Below, in pieces: positions 22,691-33,990 of a DNA stretch of 64,000 nt (position 1 is the first letter of the stretch; each line of letters starts with the position of its first letter). This DNA comes from Isoetes taiwanensis. Taxonomy: Eukaryota; Streptophyta; Lycopodiopsida; Isoetales; Isoetaceae. The position numbers and the translations under genes were made by a program. The notes beneath the pieces were generated by a model. It was not told the DNA's origin and did no database searches. It saw only the letters and a program-made list of their open reading frames with translations. The DNA lies in contig JAJEKV010000045.1 in assembly GCA_021234155.1 (NCBI GenBank), positions 958,147-1,022,146 of the forward strand. The letters are read 5' to 3'.

Positions 22691-23286
22691 ACTCCTAGTT
22701 GTATATACAGTTAGTTTCTTCTGAAATAAAACAGAAGCTTCATATAGAACCACACTGTCAACTGAATCTTATGTTCTAATCATATTGTAGCTTGATTCAT
22801 CCTTGGCATCCTCCCAGAGGCACCCTCTAAAATCAATTTTAACAAATGCTACAATAATCTATTGCATGCATCCATATGATCCTACTTGAAGCCATATGCT
22901 TCTTTATTAGCCCGATTTGAATCTCATTAAGCCTCGCTTAAAACAACTCTTATCGGCTTGATACAATCATTAAACTTGTAAGCTTTAATGCGCATGCAAT
23001 ATTTTAAGTGCTCTTCCCAGAAGAACCCCTTAAAATAACTAACAAGTTGCTTTACAATTACTACCTTGTAGTTTCTTCATGATAAATTCTCAACCTTATC
23101 AGTACTGCAACTTGTATTCTCAAGATGCGTTAGCTAGCATCTCTGACTATAGTGCTTTTAAACTATAAATTCAATAAGTAGAGGTTCATCTATGAAGGTT
23201 ATTTTTTTGGCTTAACAATCCCAGATTGTATATGTCAATTAATCTTATCCTTTGGAATTCTCAAAGGAATATCTCAAACTAGTTAA
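22691..23286 (-). other. Gypsy internal sequence without coding sense
   Basis: No gag or protease motif on either strand. The block ends at the TTAA (23283-23286) used by the DNA transposon and continues at 40371. Confidence 0.4.
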
Positions 23287-23311
23287 AAGTCGTATTTAAT
23301 TAAAGTGGGAC
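23287..23311 (+). repeat. Left TIR of transposon copy 1
   Basis: 25 bp, identical to the inverse of 40342-40366. It differs from the copy 2 TIR at positions 7 (T/C) and 24 (A/T). Confidence 0.95.
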
Positions 23312-23576
23312 TCATTCCATTCCCACTTTTTTTCGGAACCCTGTTAATTTACACGAAAAGGAGCACCCCGACCCGAAAACTATCCTTAAATCGAATTTTT
23401 GTCTGTTATTGTGCATCCAAGCTTTCTTCCAGTTTTCCCTGGATAGCGAGTCGAGAACAAGAACAATGCAACTAAAACAAAGGAAATTCATTAAAGATTG
23501 AAACCAAAGCTCTAGTTGAAAAAGAATTTTTATTAATAAATTGAATAGGTACAATGTATTTTACATCGGACGCAGA

Positions 23577-23869
23577 GACCATAGCGGTCTTGCTGTCACT
23601 ACAGTCACATCATCGTGGTAGGTGGTCCACTTTAGGGGATTAACTTGCGGCGCTTCTTCACGCCGACTGTAAGCCTTGGGGGCAACCTGAAGAGTGTGGA
23701 ATGCCTCATGTGGAGGTGCCTCTGGAGCCACCGGTTGACCTGTCCACCCGACTTCTTTACTCTCCTCCCGCAGCTTTTCATCGAATATGCTCCATACCCA
23801 ACCCCCGTGGATGTTATGCAATGCTTGCAAGATGCTTTGAGCTTCCTGGACTTCATGAAATTTCTTCAT
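23577..23869 (-). CDS. C-terminal exon of the transposon's minus-strand gene
   Basis: The frame ends WTTYHDDVTVVTARPLWSL, three more residues, then a stop at about 23,560-23,577. Copy 2 has the homologous ending WSVCEDDVIFVPARPSWSLQ at 54,390-54,310, also on the minus strand and also followed by a stop after two residues. Conservation at the protein level between two copies whose DNA has diverged, with the stop at the same place, shows this is a genuine coding end. Upstream residues are Pro/Glu rich (PVAPEAPPHEAFHTLQVAPK) and not diagnostic. I do not know the function of this tail. Confidence 0.6.
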
Positions 23870-24200
23870 GTCTTCTTTATCCTGAGGGTGTGCATGGCGT
23901 CTGCATTCACGAGTAACCTTATCCCAAAGGCTAGGGCAAGAGTGTGGCGTGGCGGGATCGTGCTTTAAGCGGTATCTTAAAGCCTTGAGTGGGATGCGTA
24001 CGCTGGGGGCGGTCTCGAGATGCCTGAGCGGGATGCATGGCTGGTGTCGGATCGTGCACGAACCACACGGAGCAAGGAGAGTCTATGATTAACAATTACG
24101 GTTGCCATTAGTCAAAACGAAGAAAAGAATGGTGAAATCAAATTACAATAGAGAACATTCATTCCATATAACTGCATCTAATCACGTGAAAAGTAGTGTC

Positions 24201-25507
24201 TTTCTCGACCTCGACTCGAGTCGAGAAAGGCCGGAAAAGTCAAACTACAACCATTCCCATTAGAATATGGTTGCATCCAATCACACATGGAAGCATACAA
24301 ATGGTTGCGTCCAGCGAGACAAGCAGTGCCTTTTCGACTTCGCGAAAGTCGAGAAAGGCCAGAAACTCCAATGTACAGCCATTATCATAATAGATTATGG
24401 CTGCATCCGATCACACAAACAAACATACAAATGGTTTCATCAACAGGGACAAGCATGCCTTTCTCGAGGAAATGAGTCGCAGAAAGCCAGGCAAAAACTC
24501 AATATACATGTATATTCATTACAAAACATAGTACATTTCTTCACGTTTCTTTACAATATTCACACAATTTGACTATCTGAAAACAGAGGTCACTCTTCTT
24601 GATCACCAAAATATTTGTCGTCCATAGCTTTCATGATCGCGTGGCTCTCTGGATCGGGTTCCTTGAGGCTCGGATAGTTCCTAATCACATCGCCACAAGA
24701 ATGGCAAAGGGATTCCGCCAAGACAGGGACAAAGTCAGAAAGACAACCACCTATCCGTCTTATACTCTTCTCGGTCGATAAGTCTTAGCAATGATTGTAT
24801 TTTGCGAAGTTATGATAGCACTTATAGTGAAAGTCGTCTATGATGATGTTGTGTTTGCCATAGTCCGGGAATTGTTCATAAACCCCGCCGACCTTTTCAC
24901 CATAATATGCTTCCCTTTGTGATGGCCGGATCGAGGTCTCACACATGCTCGACCCTTTCGTTTCCCCAAACAAACTTGAACTTCAAAACTGAAAGGCCGA
25001 GAACACCAAGAACATTGACAAACAAGACCATATGGCCACTTTGAATCCCCGTTCGGGCACCATTCAACAATTTCCTTAGCTCACGGGCCTCCGGACACGA
25101 TTTTATGCTCCGTTTTGGTCGGGATGCGCGGGAGGTGTTAAGCTTCGGGGACGTCTTTATCGTGATATCTGCAGCTAATACTCCATTGACAAGCTTGGTG
25201 GGACGGTGGATCCCGTTGGAGTTTGGCTCTGACCAGATTTTTGGTTCATCGGGATCCATATGCGGGATCATTATTTTTTCAGGTCCTTTCTGGCTGCCCG
25301 CAGTGTCTTGCTCTTGATTGTCTTTGGGGAGTGCATTGTCCTCCTCGCGGCGGAAGCCGCCACTAGATATTGTCAATGATCCGAGTCGTTGACATCGATC
25401 TCCTCGAAATGATGGCGGATGTCGATAGAAGCGAGTTTTCTCGACTTCATGAAGTCGAGAATGGAAAAAGTTAGTCCCGAAAGGTTTCTCGACTCGCGAG
25501 TCGAGAA
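24201..25507. repeat. TCGCGA-type palindromes, left cluster of copy 1
   Basis: Perfect TCTCGACTCGCGAGTCGAGA at 25487-25506. Variants occur at 24201-24230 (CTCGACCTCGACTCGAGTCG), 24331-24358 (TTTTCGACTTCGCGAAAGTC), 24450-24478 and 25436-25460 (TCTCGACTTCATGAAGTCGA). Flanks are often GGCCTT / AAGGCC, extending the dyad. Confidence 0.85.
24785..25400 (-). pseudogene. FCP1/NIF-like HAD phosphatase region in the transposon's minus-strand gene, degenerate
   Basis: Read leftwards, in alternating frames: KLVNGVLAADI (about 25,195), a basic stretch, RELRKLLNGA, GFKVAIWSC (about 25,040), LKFKFVWGNE (about 24,970), and YGKHNIIIDDFHYKCYHNF (about 24,850). Plant FCP1-like proteins of the 'LDVNGLLADI' group show the same order: nucleophile block with NGLLADI, RPxxxEFL, F-V-x-IWSS, LLFVWD, then N-T-LIDDSPYKA. 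The match is by eye and spread over two or three frames. The Asp-containing start of the nucleophile motif is missing and IDDS has become IDDF. If the assignment is right, the domain is catalytically dead or the sequence is damaged. Confidence 0.45.
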
Positions 25508-25529
25508 ACACCTAGAGAGCAAAGTGAAC

Positions 25530-26397
25530 TCACCTCAATCTCAGATTCTCAAGAATTAGTTCCGCAGCATTCTGGTCTAAACCTTCGACATTCTCGTCTC
25601 CGTCATGTTTCTCTCCCTCGCTCTCAGGTTTGTCTTCGTCATCATCGTCCTTACTGCTTCCATTTGTCTTCCTCCCTTTGAAATGCTCATGAAGCAGATC
25701 CAGGTATGACTGAATGGTTTCAACCATGTCCTTATTTCCAACCACGGATATAGGTTTCATTCCATAAAGCATAGCCCCCTGAGAGAACAGGCCATTCATG
25801 TACCACTCGCATACAATTTGATCTTCCTCGACCAAGCTGGTTATGAAGTACTTGATAACTCTTGGCCGGATAGGAATTCTATGTATAGGACCTGTCGCAC
25901 CATCATTGCTGACTTTGTCCATCGATGGCACATCCTCCATAAATCTGCCGCCCTTCCAGGGTTCCATCTACTCTTGAGAAATCATGAACCTGTCGAGATA
26001 ATGATGTTCGGCTAGACCACCACTTGTCCAGGTCTACAGCCGATCTTGAAACCAAAACCAAAACTATATTGGCAAAGCTTGGTGCCTTCGGCAAACCAAG
26101 TCTACACTCATGTTCAAGTTCGTATATGGAGTACAAGATCTTGTTGGTGAAGTTAATATCAGCTGCCCATTGGGAGACAGCAGTTGTCTGATTGCCCGGC
26201 ATGCAAAAGACAAGGAAACTGAAAGTATCCAGGTCGGTCATGTCCAGACATGTCTTGTACCACTGCTCTATGTCAGCTTTGTCATAAAAAAGGGTGGGGT
26301 CTTCGATCATATTGATGGCAAATAGTGCCACGGGCCCAGGTGCCAGTTCTAGACCACCAAATCCCTTGTGTCCCAATGTTACCAAAAATGGAGGGGA
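25530..26397 (-). pseudogene. N6/N4 DNA-methylase-like region in the transposon's minus-strand gene
   Basis: Two frames joined by a shift near 25,960 give about 300 residues. The first contains LGHKGFGGLELAPGPVALFA, a segment where a DPPY block would be expected, then TFSFLVFCMPGNQTTAVSQW. The second contains RPRVIKYFITSLVEEDQIV, then MLYGMKPISVVGNKDMVETI and a terminal helix. Beta-class DNA methylases have that order: DPPY block, 'VFC' strand, then HPTxKP, a GD.VLDPF.GSG block, 'G..IGIE.D' and a final helix. Key residues are not conserved (no DPPY, no GSG), so this is a structural resemblance at best. A Glu/Asp-rich linker and stop follow at 25,530. The copia insertion splits the same gene at 26402/31320. 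Confidence 0.4.
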
Positions 26398-26402
26398 GCT
26401 AT

Positions 26403-26742
26403 TGTCGAGATATATGATATCGAGATCACCATCTTGCTGCTTGACAGCACTGACAGCACTCAGCACAGAGGTGCTGACTATGTGCTGAATCAACACTTTA
26501 TCAGCACCTACACCAGCCCACCCACTTGCCTTAATTAGCTACGGCACCGACTTGCCTTAATTAGTTACGGCATAATTATGTGTGGTTGGTAACGGGAGCA
26601 GTTATTATCTACTGCCCCTTTTTATATCTTGTATTCTCACATACGTTTCAATACAATTCCATTTTGCCTTTGTTTTGGGAGCTTGCGCTCTCGGATATTG
26701 GTGTGCATCCCCTTCTCTCCCTTTCTTGGTGCAACCTTGACA
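26403..26742 (+). repeat. Copia 5' LTR
   Basis: TG..CA ends. It contains CTGCCCCTTTTTATATCTTG (TATA-like promoter region, about 26,610). It matches the 3' LTR closely except at about 26,433-26,512, where the two read as if each had lost different short words. Confidence 0.92.
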
Positions 26743-26756
26743 TGGTATCAGAGCAC
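26743..26756 (+). other. Copia primer binding site
   Basis: TGGTATCAGAGCAC directly abuts the 5' LTR; complementary to the initiator methionine tRNA 3' end. Confidence 0.85.
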
Positions 26757-26792
26757 TAGGTGTGCTGAGATTGATTCAAGATCAACACAGCA

Positions 26793-27620
26793 ATGGAGAA
26801 GGATGCAAGCTACAACCAGATTACCTTCCCTGGCGGTCGTGTGATTCAAATCTTCGATGGCACAGGTTTCCAGCAATGGAAGAGAAGAATGACTCTCATT
26901 CTTAAGGCTGAAGGAGTTTGGGGAATTGTTAGTGGCCAAGAACCAGCACCCGAGCTTGCAGCAGATGGCAAGAATAAATCTGTTCTTGATGCTTGGCAGC
27001 GCCGGGATGACAAGGCTATGGCTACGATTGGGCTTTCTGTTGCTGAATCTCTTCTTGATGAGGTTCAGAAGGAGAACAGCCATGATTTATGGAATGCTCT
27101 CATCCAAGAGCATGAAAAGAAGACGATACAATGATTGGGCATTTGTATCTTGAAGTGGTGAATATGTCTTTGGGAAGAGACCGAGAGTCTTGACAAATTC
27201 AAGTAGAGGCGCATGAAGAACACCTTCGGCAGATTGAAGCACGGAGAAGAGAATAAGATCTCTCCTTCATTGCAATTATTCTTCTTTCTTAGATCCTTAC
27301 CCAATTCTTTCCATGCTTTGACAATCTCATGCAAATTGCCGACATGGATCTCAATCGTGCAATCACTTCCATCAAGGAGGAGATTATGATGAGGAAGGAT
27401 CTTTGGGATTATCAAAGACGAAAGCACAGTGCTTTCTTTGCAGGTCATTCGAGCCTAAATCCTATGCAAAAAGGGAATGAAAAAGCTAAGAAAAAGAAGA
27501 ATAACAAATGGCAGCAACGCCTTCAAAGGGGTGCGGCAAAGAAAGGCACAAACATCCAAGCATCGGGTTTGTGACTATTGCAAGAAAGGCAATCATACCG
27601 CAGCGTAATGTAGGAAGAAG
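26793..27620 (+). pseudogene. Copia gag with zinc knuckle, frameshifted
   Basis: The first 113 residues are open (MEKDASYNQITFPGGRVIQI, FDGTGFQQWKRRMTLILKAE, ..AMATIGLSVAESLLDEVQ), a typical plant copia gag start. The frame breaks at 27,134. Later pieces give QIADMDLNRAITSIKEEIMM, then near 27,570 CDYCKKGNHTAA, a stop, CRKK: the CCHC knuckle with an in-frame stop. The role in the family is forming the virus-like particle. Confidence 0.75.
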
Positions 27621-27991
27621 ATGAAGGATCTTGAGCACAAACCGAAAGCTTTGGAGATAAACAAAGCTTCAGCCAATGTGGCCCAAATTGTTGAAGAAGT
27701 AAAGCCGTAGCCAATGTGGTTCCTTGCAGCCCGGATTATGTCTATCTTTGTAAACAAATGGAAGCCCTCGCTCTATCAAATTCATCATGAATTCATTTAC
27801 TATACCATATTAGTTGGCACAAAGATTGGTTTGAAAATTTCAGACCTACCTCTTCCAATCACATTGTTCAAATTGGCGACAATAGTGAGCATCAAATCTG
27901 CGGAATGGGTGACATTCAAGTACCCACAAGTCTTGGTAATTTCACTCTGAAAGGGGTAATGTATGCTCCTACTTTTGCGTAAAGATCTGAT

Positions 27992-28620
27992 TTGTTGCAC
28001 GCCTTAATCGATATGGGCACAATAGTTTCCTTTGATAGTGATGACTGCATTGTTCGCAACAAAGTTACAGGAAAGAGCCTTGCTCGTGCTATTCGTATGG
28101 GTAATCTCTACCATTTGGGCCAAGAATATGCTGATCAAGTTGTTCTTGTAGCTGCTGGTAATGACGGTTTTGATCTTCATCAGCACCCTATTCTTGCAAG
28201 TTGTGAGGCTTGCGCATTGGGCAAACAGCACCGCAGATCTTTCACTCTGATTGGATCTCGTGCTACTACTCTTCTTGAACTAGTACACACGGATCTTTGT
28301 GGTCCAACTCATGTTCCTTCTCTCTCGGGTGCTTATTATTTTCTGACATTCATTGATGATTTGAGCAGGAAAACATGGGTCTATTTCTTGAAGCGGAAAT
28401 CTGATGCATTTGCCCATTTCCAAGAATGGAAAGCGCTTGTTGAGAATCAAGTAGCCCATCAGATTAAGAAGCTCGATCTGATAATGGTGGAGAATTTACC
28501 GATCAAGCATTCAATCATTTTTTGTCTGATCATGGTATTGAGCGCCAACTTACCGGAGCCTCATACTCCACAACATAATGGCGCTGTCGAACGGAAGAAT
28601 CGCAAAGATTGTTGACATGG
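27992..28620 (+). pseudogene. Copia pre-integrase and integrase core
   Basis: The frame contains CEACALGKQHRRSF (zinc-binding end of the pre-integrase), LVHTDLCGPTHVPSLSGAYY (first catalytic Asp), FLTFIDDLSRKTWVYFLK (second block) and, after shifts, PQHNGAVERKNR (Glu block). The region around 28,470-28,560 is shifted, and further frame breaks follow to 29,300. Upstream at 27,714 a weak frame stands where the protease should be; its DSGA block is not recognisable. Confidence 0.8.
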
Positions 28621-29344
28621 CACGTTGTTTTTGCTCGCTCAATCCTCAAACACCCATTCAATTTTGGGCTGAAGCAAAGAAGGTATTCGGGTTTACCTTC
28701 TCAATAGATTGCCCACTTGTTTTTGTGAAAATCGGACTCGAAGAAGCTTTCAACGGCATAAAGCCAAATTTGTCTCGCTTGCGTGTCTTTGATGTGCTGC
28801 CTTTATGCTTATTCCCAAAGCAAATCGCAAGAAACTTGAGCATACCGGCAAGAAAATGATCTTTGTGGGTTTTCTCGACCAAAGGCAAGCATGGTTATAA
28901 GGGTGATTGATCCGGATACCAAGAAGCTTTGTGTTAGTAGCGATGTTATTTTTCATGAAGATGTTTCGCATTTCAAACAAGGTTCAAAACTCCTAATGTG
29001 GAATTTCTTGATATTTTCTCGCATGGATAACGTGATGATGCCATAGCTTCCAATCCATCGGACTCGGTTTATGATATTCCAAAGACTCAAAGCAGCTAGA
29101 TAAAAGACCGCAGTTAGTTCCAAAGACTGCAAACAGATCCCAAGACTGCGTAGTGCTTACAAAGACCCCTACGGTTTCTCGATCATGGCTAGATCTTGAC
29201 ACATCTGATCCAGGAGGAGATCTTGACCCATCTGATCCAGGAGGTGATTTTGATCATCTTGATCAAGGAAGAGTTGAAGAAGAACTTGGTTGAGGTAAAA
29301 GGAAACGTTTTCCTCCTCAAAGGTTTGCTTTCTATGCTGAAATT

Positions 29345-30190
29345 ATGCCCAGCATTATGGAGTTTTGTGGTGTTGCTATTATCAGTGAACCCATCAGCTA
29401 TCGTGAAGCTATTTCATGTACTGCTGCACCTCATTGGCAGCAGGCAATGGACCACGAAATGGATTCTATTGTTCAAAATGGCACTTGGGATTTGGTTCCT
29501 CTTCCTCATGATAGGAGGGTCTACAAATGCAAGCTCCATCCTGATGGCACCATCAACAGCTACAAAGCGCGCCTGGTTGCACAGGGTTTCAGCCAGCAAT
29601 ATGGCATTGATTACTTGGAAACATTTTCTCCAGTGGTCAAGATGATGAGCATTCGCATTCTTCTTGCATTTGCTGCTCATTATAATCTTGAGGTTCATCA
29701 AACAGATGTCAAAACAGCATTTCTTAATGGCAAACTTGATGAAGAAATATATATGAAGCAACCTCAGGGTTATGTGGTGCTGAGCATTTAGTATGCAAAT
29801 TGACGAAGGCACTTTATGGGTTAAAGCAAGCATCACGTGCTTGGTACAAGACCATAGATTCTTTCTTCAAAGACCAAGGATTCCAGCCTATTGAGGCTGA
29901 TTCTAATGTCTACATCCGTCGTCAAGGCAAGTTCTTACTCATCATTGCTTTGTATGTGGATGATTCCTTGCTCATAGGCAACAATAATGAGCACATTGCT
30001 GAATTCAAGATAAGGCTTGCTGCTAAGTTTCCAATGGTAGACTTGGGTGAAGCTCGCTATTGTTTGGGTTTGCAAATTGCAAGAGACCGGAAAAATGGGA
30101 TTCTTCATATCTCTCAAAAGAAGTACATTGAAGAAATGCTTGAGGCTTTGGCATGGCTGATTGCAATCCATCTAAAGTTCCTATGAATCC
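29345..30190 (+). pseudogene. Copia reverse transcriptase
   Basis: Two frames separated by a break at 29,790 hold the diagnostic blocks: AMDHEMDSIVQNGTWDLVPL, YKARLVAQGFSQQYGIDY, ETFSPVVKMMSIRILLAFAA, VHQTDVKTAFLNGKLDEEIY, LYGLKQASRAWY and IALYVDDSLLIGN (the YVDD active site). These are near-canonical for plant Ty1/copia. Confidence 0.88.
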
Positions 30191-30339
30191 GGTACTCTTC
30201 TCACTAAGAAAGATTGCCCACAATCGATCTTTGAACGTCTTTCTATGGCAAAAGTTCCATTTGGCAATTGATTGGCGACCTCATATATTGCATGGTTTGC
30301 ACAGACTGATATTGCATTTCTTTGTTATAGCTCTAAGCC

Positions 30340-30905
30340 AATTTTCGTGAGATCCAGGTCATAAGCATTGGAAAATGGCCAAGCACATTCTTCGCTACTT
30401 AAAAGTGCTACTGATTATGGCCTTACATATCGCAGCAATAGTGATGCTTTTCATTCTTGACATATAGTGATTCCTCACTTAGCGATGTGATAGACAACTC
30501 GAGGTCCACATCCCAGGCATTTGTTTTACGCGCTTGCTAATCACGCCATTGCTTGGATCAGAAAAAAGGGGCATGTATCTCTTTCGTCCCAATGAAGCGG
30601 TATGTTGCGGCATCTACGGCAGGTGAGATCATTAGTTTCAAGGACTTTCTTGCGGCATTGGGCAATGCACTCTGGACCAGCAAGGATGCTCATGGACAAC
30701 AAAGGTGGCATTGATTGGTGCTCCCGAAGTTCGACATCCAAAATCTAAGCATGTTCCCAAGCATTATCATTTTGTAAGGGACCTTTGTGGCTGATGTTCA
30801 GGTTCAGATTGAGCATGTTGCTACACGGGACAATCTGCGGATCTCTTGACTAAGCCTTTGGCTCGTGAGCTCCTTGAGGCGACATCGACTTGGTATTGGT
30901 CTTGA
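30340..30905 (+). pseudogene. Copia RNase H region, broken
   Basis: In changing frames the strand gives HWKMAKHILRYLK, a YSDSS-like remnant near 30,470, FVPMKRYVAAST at about 30,590 and LLTKPLARELLEAT just before the purine tract. The order matches the end of copia polyproteins, and no frame is longer than about 60 residues. Confidence 0.65.
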
Positions 30906-30976
30906 TAGATTCGGATCTCATCTCCGGGGAGGAGAAGGTTGAGCATGGAGATGGTGACCTCTCATCAAGGAGGGAG

Positions 30977-31316
30977 TGTCGAGATATATGATATCGAGAT
31001 CACCATCTTCGCTGACAAAGACCGACAAAGACCTGACAGAGAGGTAAGCCGACTATGTCTTTGAATCAAGACTTTATCGACACCTACACCAGCCACCCAC
31101 TTGCCTTAATTAGCTACGGCACCGACTTGCCTTAATTAGTTACGGCATAATTATGTGTGGTTGGTAACGAGAGCAGTTATTATCTACTGCCCCTTTTTAT
31201 ATCTTGTATTCTCACATACGTTTCAATACAATTCCATTTTGCCTTTGTTTTGGGAGCTTGCGCTCTCGGATATTGGTGTGCATCCCTTCTCTCCCTTTCT
31301 TGGTGCAACCTTGACA
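30977..31316 (+). repeat. Copia 3' LTR
   Basis: Same length and ends as the 5' LTR; preceded by the polypurine tract at 30967-30976. Confidence 0.92.
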
Positions 31317-31324
31317 GCGGCTAT

Positions 31325-31880
31325 CATCGGCCTTAAATGGGACCACCCGAATCAAGCTTCCTCTTCAGAATTGCCATAGCACGTTCAGGGAAGGGAAGGG
31401 TTTTGACGTTACGCTTTAGTTTGGTGTTGATGTAGGGTTGACATAGACGGTTCAATTCCTTCATGTCTTCCTCATCAAGGGCAGCCTTTACCTTGTAGTA
31501 ATCAAAGCCATGGTATTCATTGGAAGCAACATTAAAGAACTCAGTGATGCCTTCTTCCAACATACGCCGTCTCTTTAGGATTTGTGGCATAATCCTTTGC
31601 GTCTGCATTTTTGAGCTTCTACTTTTCCTTAGCGGGATTATTCCATCGAGGATTACGCCACGTAGATCAAGCGTTTCCTTGTCGGTCAGGCCCACATATC
31701 CTTTTCATAAATTGCTGTCGAACAACTTTGGGTCCGGCACGCATGGAAATTCTCCATTCTTTGTCCTTCGAGCTTGCCTCTTGTCCATTGAGCCCATATC
31801 TCGGTCCATTTCTCCGGACAGCGTCGGTGCTAAGAATGAGGTCATATTGGTGCGAGAGAGACTCCACGCCCTTTCTTAGT
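31325..31880 (-). pseudogene. Exon of the transposon's minus-strand gene upstream of the copia insertion
   Basis: Two overlapping frames (31867-31667 and 31695-31333) read as one protein segment. Motifs include SHQYDLILSTDAVRRNGPRY, DLRGVILDGIIPLRKS, ILKRRRMLEEGITEFFNVAS and LNRLCQPYINTKLKRNV. The frame runs to the copia boundary. Removing copia and one GCTAT duplication joins it, after a one-base shift, to ADDSSPPFLVTLGHKGFGG on the other side. That continuity shows that 26397 and 31325 were neighbouring codons before the insertion. No domain recognised in this part. Confidence 0.5.
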
Positions 31881-32129
31881 GTTCTCTTCTTCTTTTCCTC
31901 TTCATCCTCCCCCTCATCATCTTCTTGGCCTTCCAGCAGAACATATCTGCAGAGTGACTCAAAGGTCTTCCACTTATCCGAGGGAGCCTGTTTCCTTTAG
32001 GACACCGAGGACAACCCAATGCTTTCCAATCGCTGCCCGGCGTGTATGATCAGTATGGTGGGATACGGGCTGCATTCAATAAATGTCCCAATGTTAGAGG
32101 ATGGAAGTAAACACTAAATAGGAGGATGC

Positions 32130-32575
32130 AGGGGGTTTTTCGACTCACGAGTCGAGAATACCCACAAGGAGAGGAGAAGACATAGGAGAGTCAAGGCCCG
32201 AGCGAAAGCATCGCGCATTCTCAAATCTTTGCTTTCACGCCTCTTGAACGATGCAACTTAGGATATAAACTAAGCATTGTCAAGAGGCGGGGGAAAGAAA
32301 GATTGGGAAAGCTCGATGCTTTTGCTCTTCAGCCATTAATCTCCAATGTTCTCTCTTTTACCCTTGGGTTTCTCGACTCGCGAGTCGAGAAAGTCCCTTT
32401 AATGTTTAATTTCCTTTTTACTTCATTGGGAAGTTGACTGCGCGAAGTCGAGAAAGCTCCGATCCTTTTGATTTTTCCGTGTTCCTCGGGCTTTTCACTC
32501 GCGAGTGAAACCCCTGAAAATCCGAAATGATAGGATGCTGAGGGCTTTCGACTCGCGAAATGGAAACCACCAATC
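32130..32575. repeat. TCGCGA-type palindromes, middle cluster of copy 1
   Basis: Perfect TCTCGACTCGCGAGTCGAGA at 32371-32390. Variants lie near 32138-32158 (TCGACTCACGAGTCGAGAAT), 32430-32452, 32488-32508 (TTTTCACTCGCGAGTGAAA) and 32550-32572. They lie between exon-like blocks of the minus-strand gene, so probably in an intron. Confidence 0.85.
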
Positions 32576-32639
32576 AATAGAGTTATTTACCTTATGTAGC
32601 CGGCTCGGCCGCTATTGTGTTGCGGCAGCTGGCTAATGT

Positions 32640-33990
32640 GTCAGGCCAAAATGGCTGTCGGGCGTCTCCACTGAAAAGAACTCGCACTCTCTTGGCATAT
32701 CTATCCTTGATCCTTTGCGGCACCTCCTTCTCCGTACGCAATACTTGCTTGGCCCTCCTTCGAATGCCGACCGTCTACTACCGAGGCGGGCGTCTTTTCC
32801 CTTCGGGTCTTCCTCGGACTTCAAATTTGAACAAGCTGGCCCGGTCGAGCCGCTTTGAAAGGTATGACATCCATGAGGCATTGGATCACGCAGCGAGGAT
32901 GTCGCACCATCAGGTTCAGAATCTCCAACATGTGTGCTGGATTAAATTCCATGTGGTTGAACAAGGCGGCTTCTCGTTGCAAACCTTCAGGCGTCGATGT
33001 CCGCCCGGCGGCTTATGTGATATTCCCAGCGGATAATCTTGAGCCCGACCGGCTCCATTTTTCGCCCCTCATTGTGAAATCACGATGCGCTCATACGGAT
33101 CCATTAATGGGGATTACGACCATATCTTAAATACGCTTCATCATCCGATTTCCTCTCGTGTGATGTCATCGCATCACGAGGTCTGTCCAGGAGATTTTTC
33201 TCTATGAACCACAACTTCCCTTATAGCTAGCCGAGGAGTCTTTGTAGAGTCTTGACATAACTGGACGATGAAGCTCTGAGTGTTGAGCAGTTTTCCCGAC
33301 TCTGGAAATCTCCATTCCAAGCTCCACGGATGTTAGGGTTCCGACCTCCTTCATCCTTTCCAGATCCTTCCACCCAAGGTTTTGGCGGTTTAAAAGCGAA
33401 GCTTTTGTCGGTGCCCCGCCTTACTCATTGAAGAGTGAGAATAATTTGAACCCGATAATTTCTTCGTGTGGTAGAACTTACTCTTTTCCGATCTTCCACA
33501 TACATTGTTAGATGCTTTGAATCGGGCGCTTGAAGCGGAGAGCACAACACCGACCTTCTTGTACTTGTCTCAGGAGCTCTTCTTATCCCTTTGGTGGAGG
33601 AGCAGATCTTTCTCCTTCCCACTTGTTGATACCTCGACATACCACCAAGAATGCCGGGTGTGTCAAGAAGCTCTGTCTCCAATCCCTCGATGGCCGAAGA
33701 ACGGAGTTCGCCAGTGATCACTAGTGAGTCCGCGGTGAATGTTGCACTTCCAAAGGATGGATCCGGTAAAGGTATTTCGACCAAAGAAAAACCTCGAGAG
33801 CTCACGGAAGCGATGTCTTTTTTTCCTCTTGCGCGCAGCTTAGAACCGGCTTCTTCCTCCGGCGCCTCGCTTCTTGGACGGAGTCGTCATGTAATCAGAT
33901 GCCCCCATCTTCTTCTGCTCGAACCCATACGTAAATTAAGCCTCCTCCGCGTTGGAGGTTTTAGGACTTGCAGTAAAAAGGTCGGGCGTG
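32640..33990 (-). pseudogene. Further exon-like segments of the transposon's minus-strand gene
   Basis: Minus-strand frames read, from right to left: SSRGFSLVEIPLPDPSFGSA and LRSSAIEGLETELLDTPGIL (33.8-33.6 kb), then GEKWSRSGSRLSAGNI, NHMEFNPAHMLEILNLMVRH and CVIQCLMDVIPFKAARPGQL (33.07-32.82 kb). They are separated by stops that may be introns or decay. Composition is protein-like, especially the last segment. The sequence between this block and 31.9 kb contains palindromes and looks intronic. I cannot name a domain. Confidence 0.35.

Larger units (their letters stand above)
26403..31316 (+). mobile_element. Ty1/copia LTR retrotransposon nested in transposon copy 1
   Basis: 340-bp LTRs lie at 26403-26742 and 30977-31316. 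They start TGTCGAGATATATGATATCG and end CAACCTTGACA. A primer binding site TGGTATCAGAGC follows the first LTR and a purine tract AAGGAGGGAG precedes the second. Gag, integrase, RT and RNase H lie in that order, the copia order. The target duplication is GCTAT (26398-26402 and 31320-31324), with three extra bases GCG between the second LTR and its copy. Outside one segment of U3 the LTRs are almost identical, which implies a recent insertion. Even so, the ORF is broken in many places. Confidence 0.92.
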
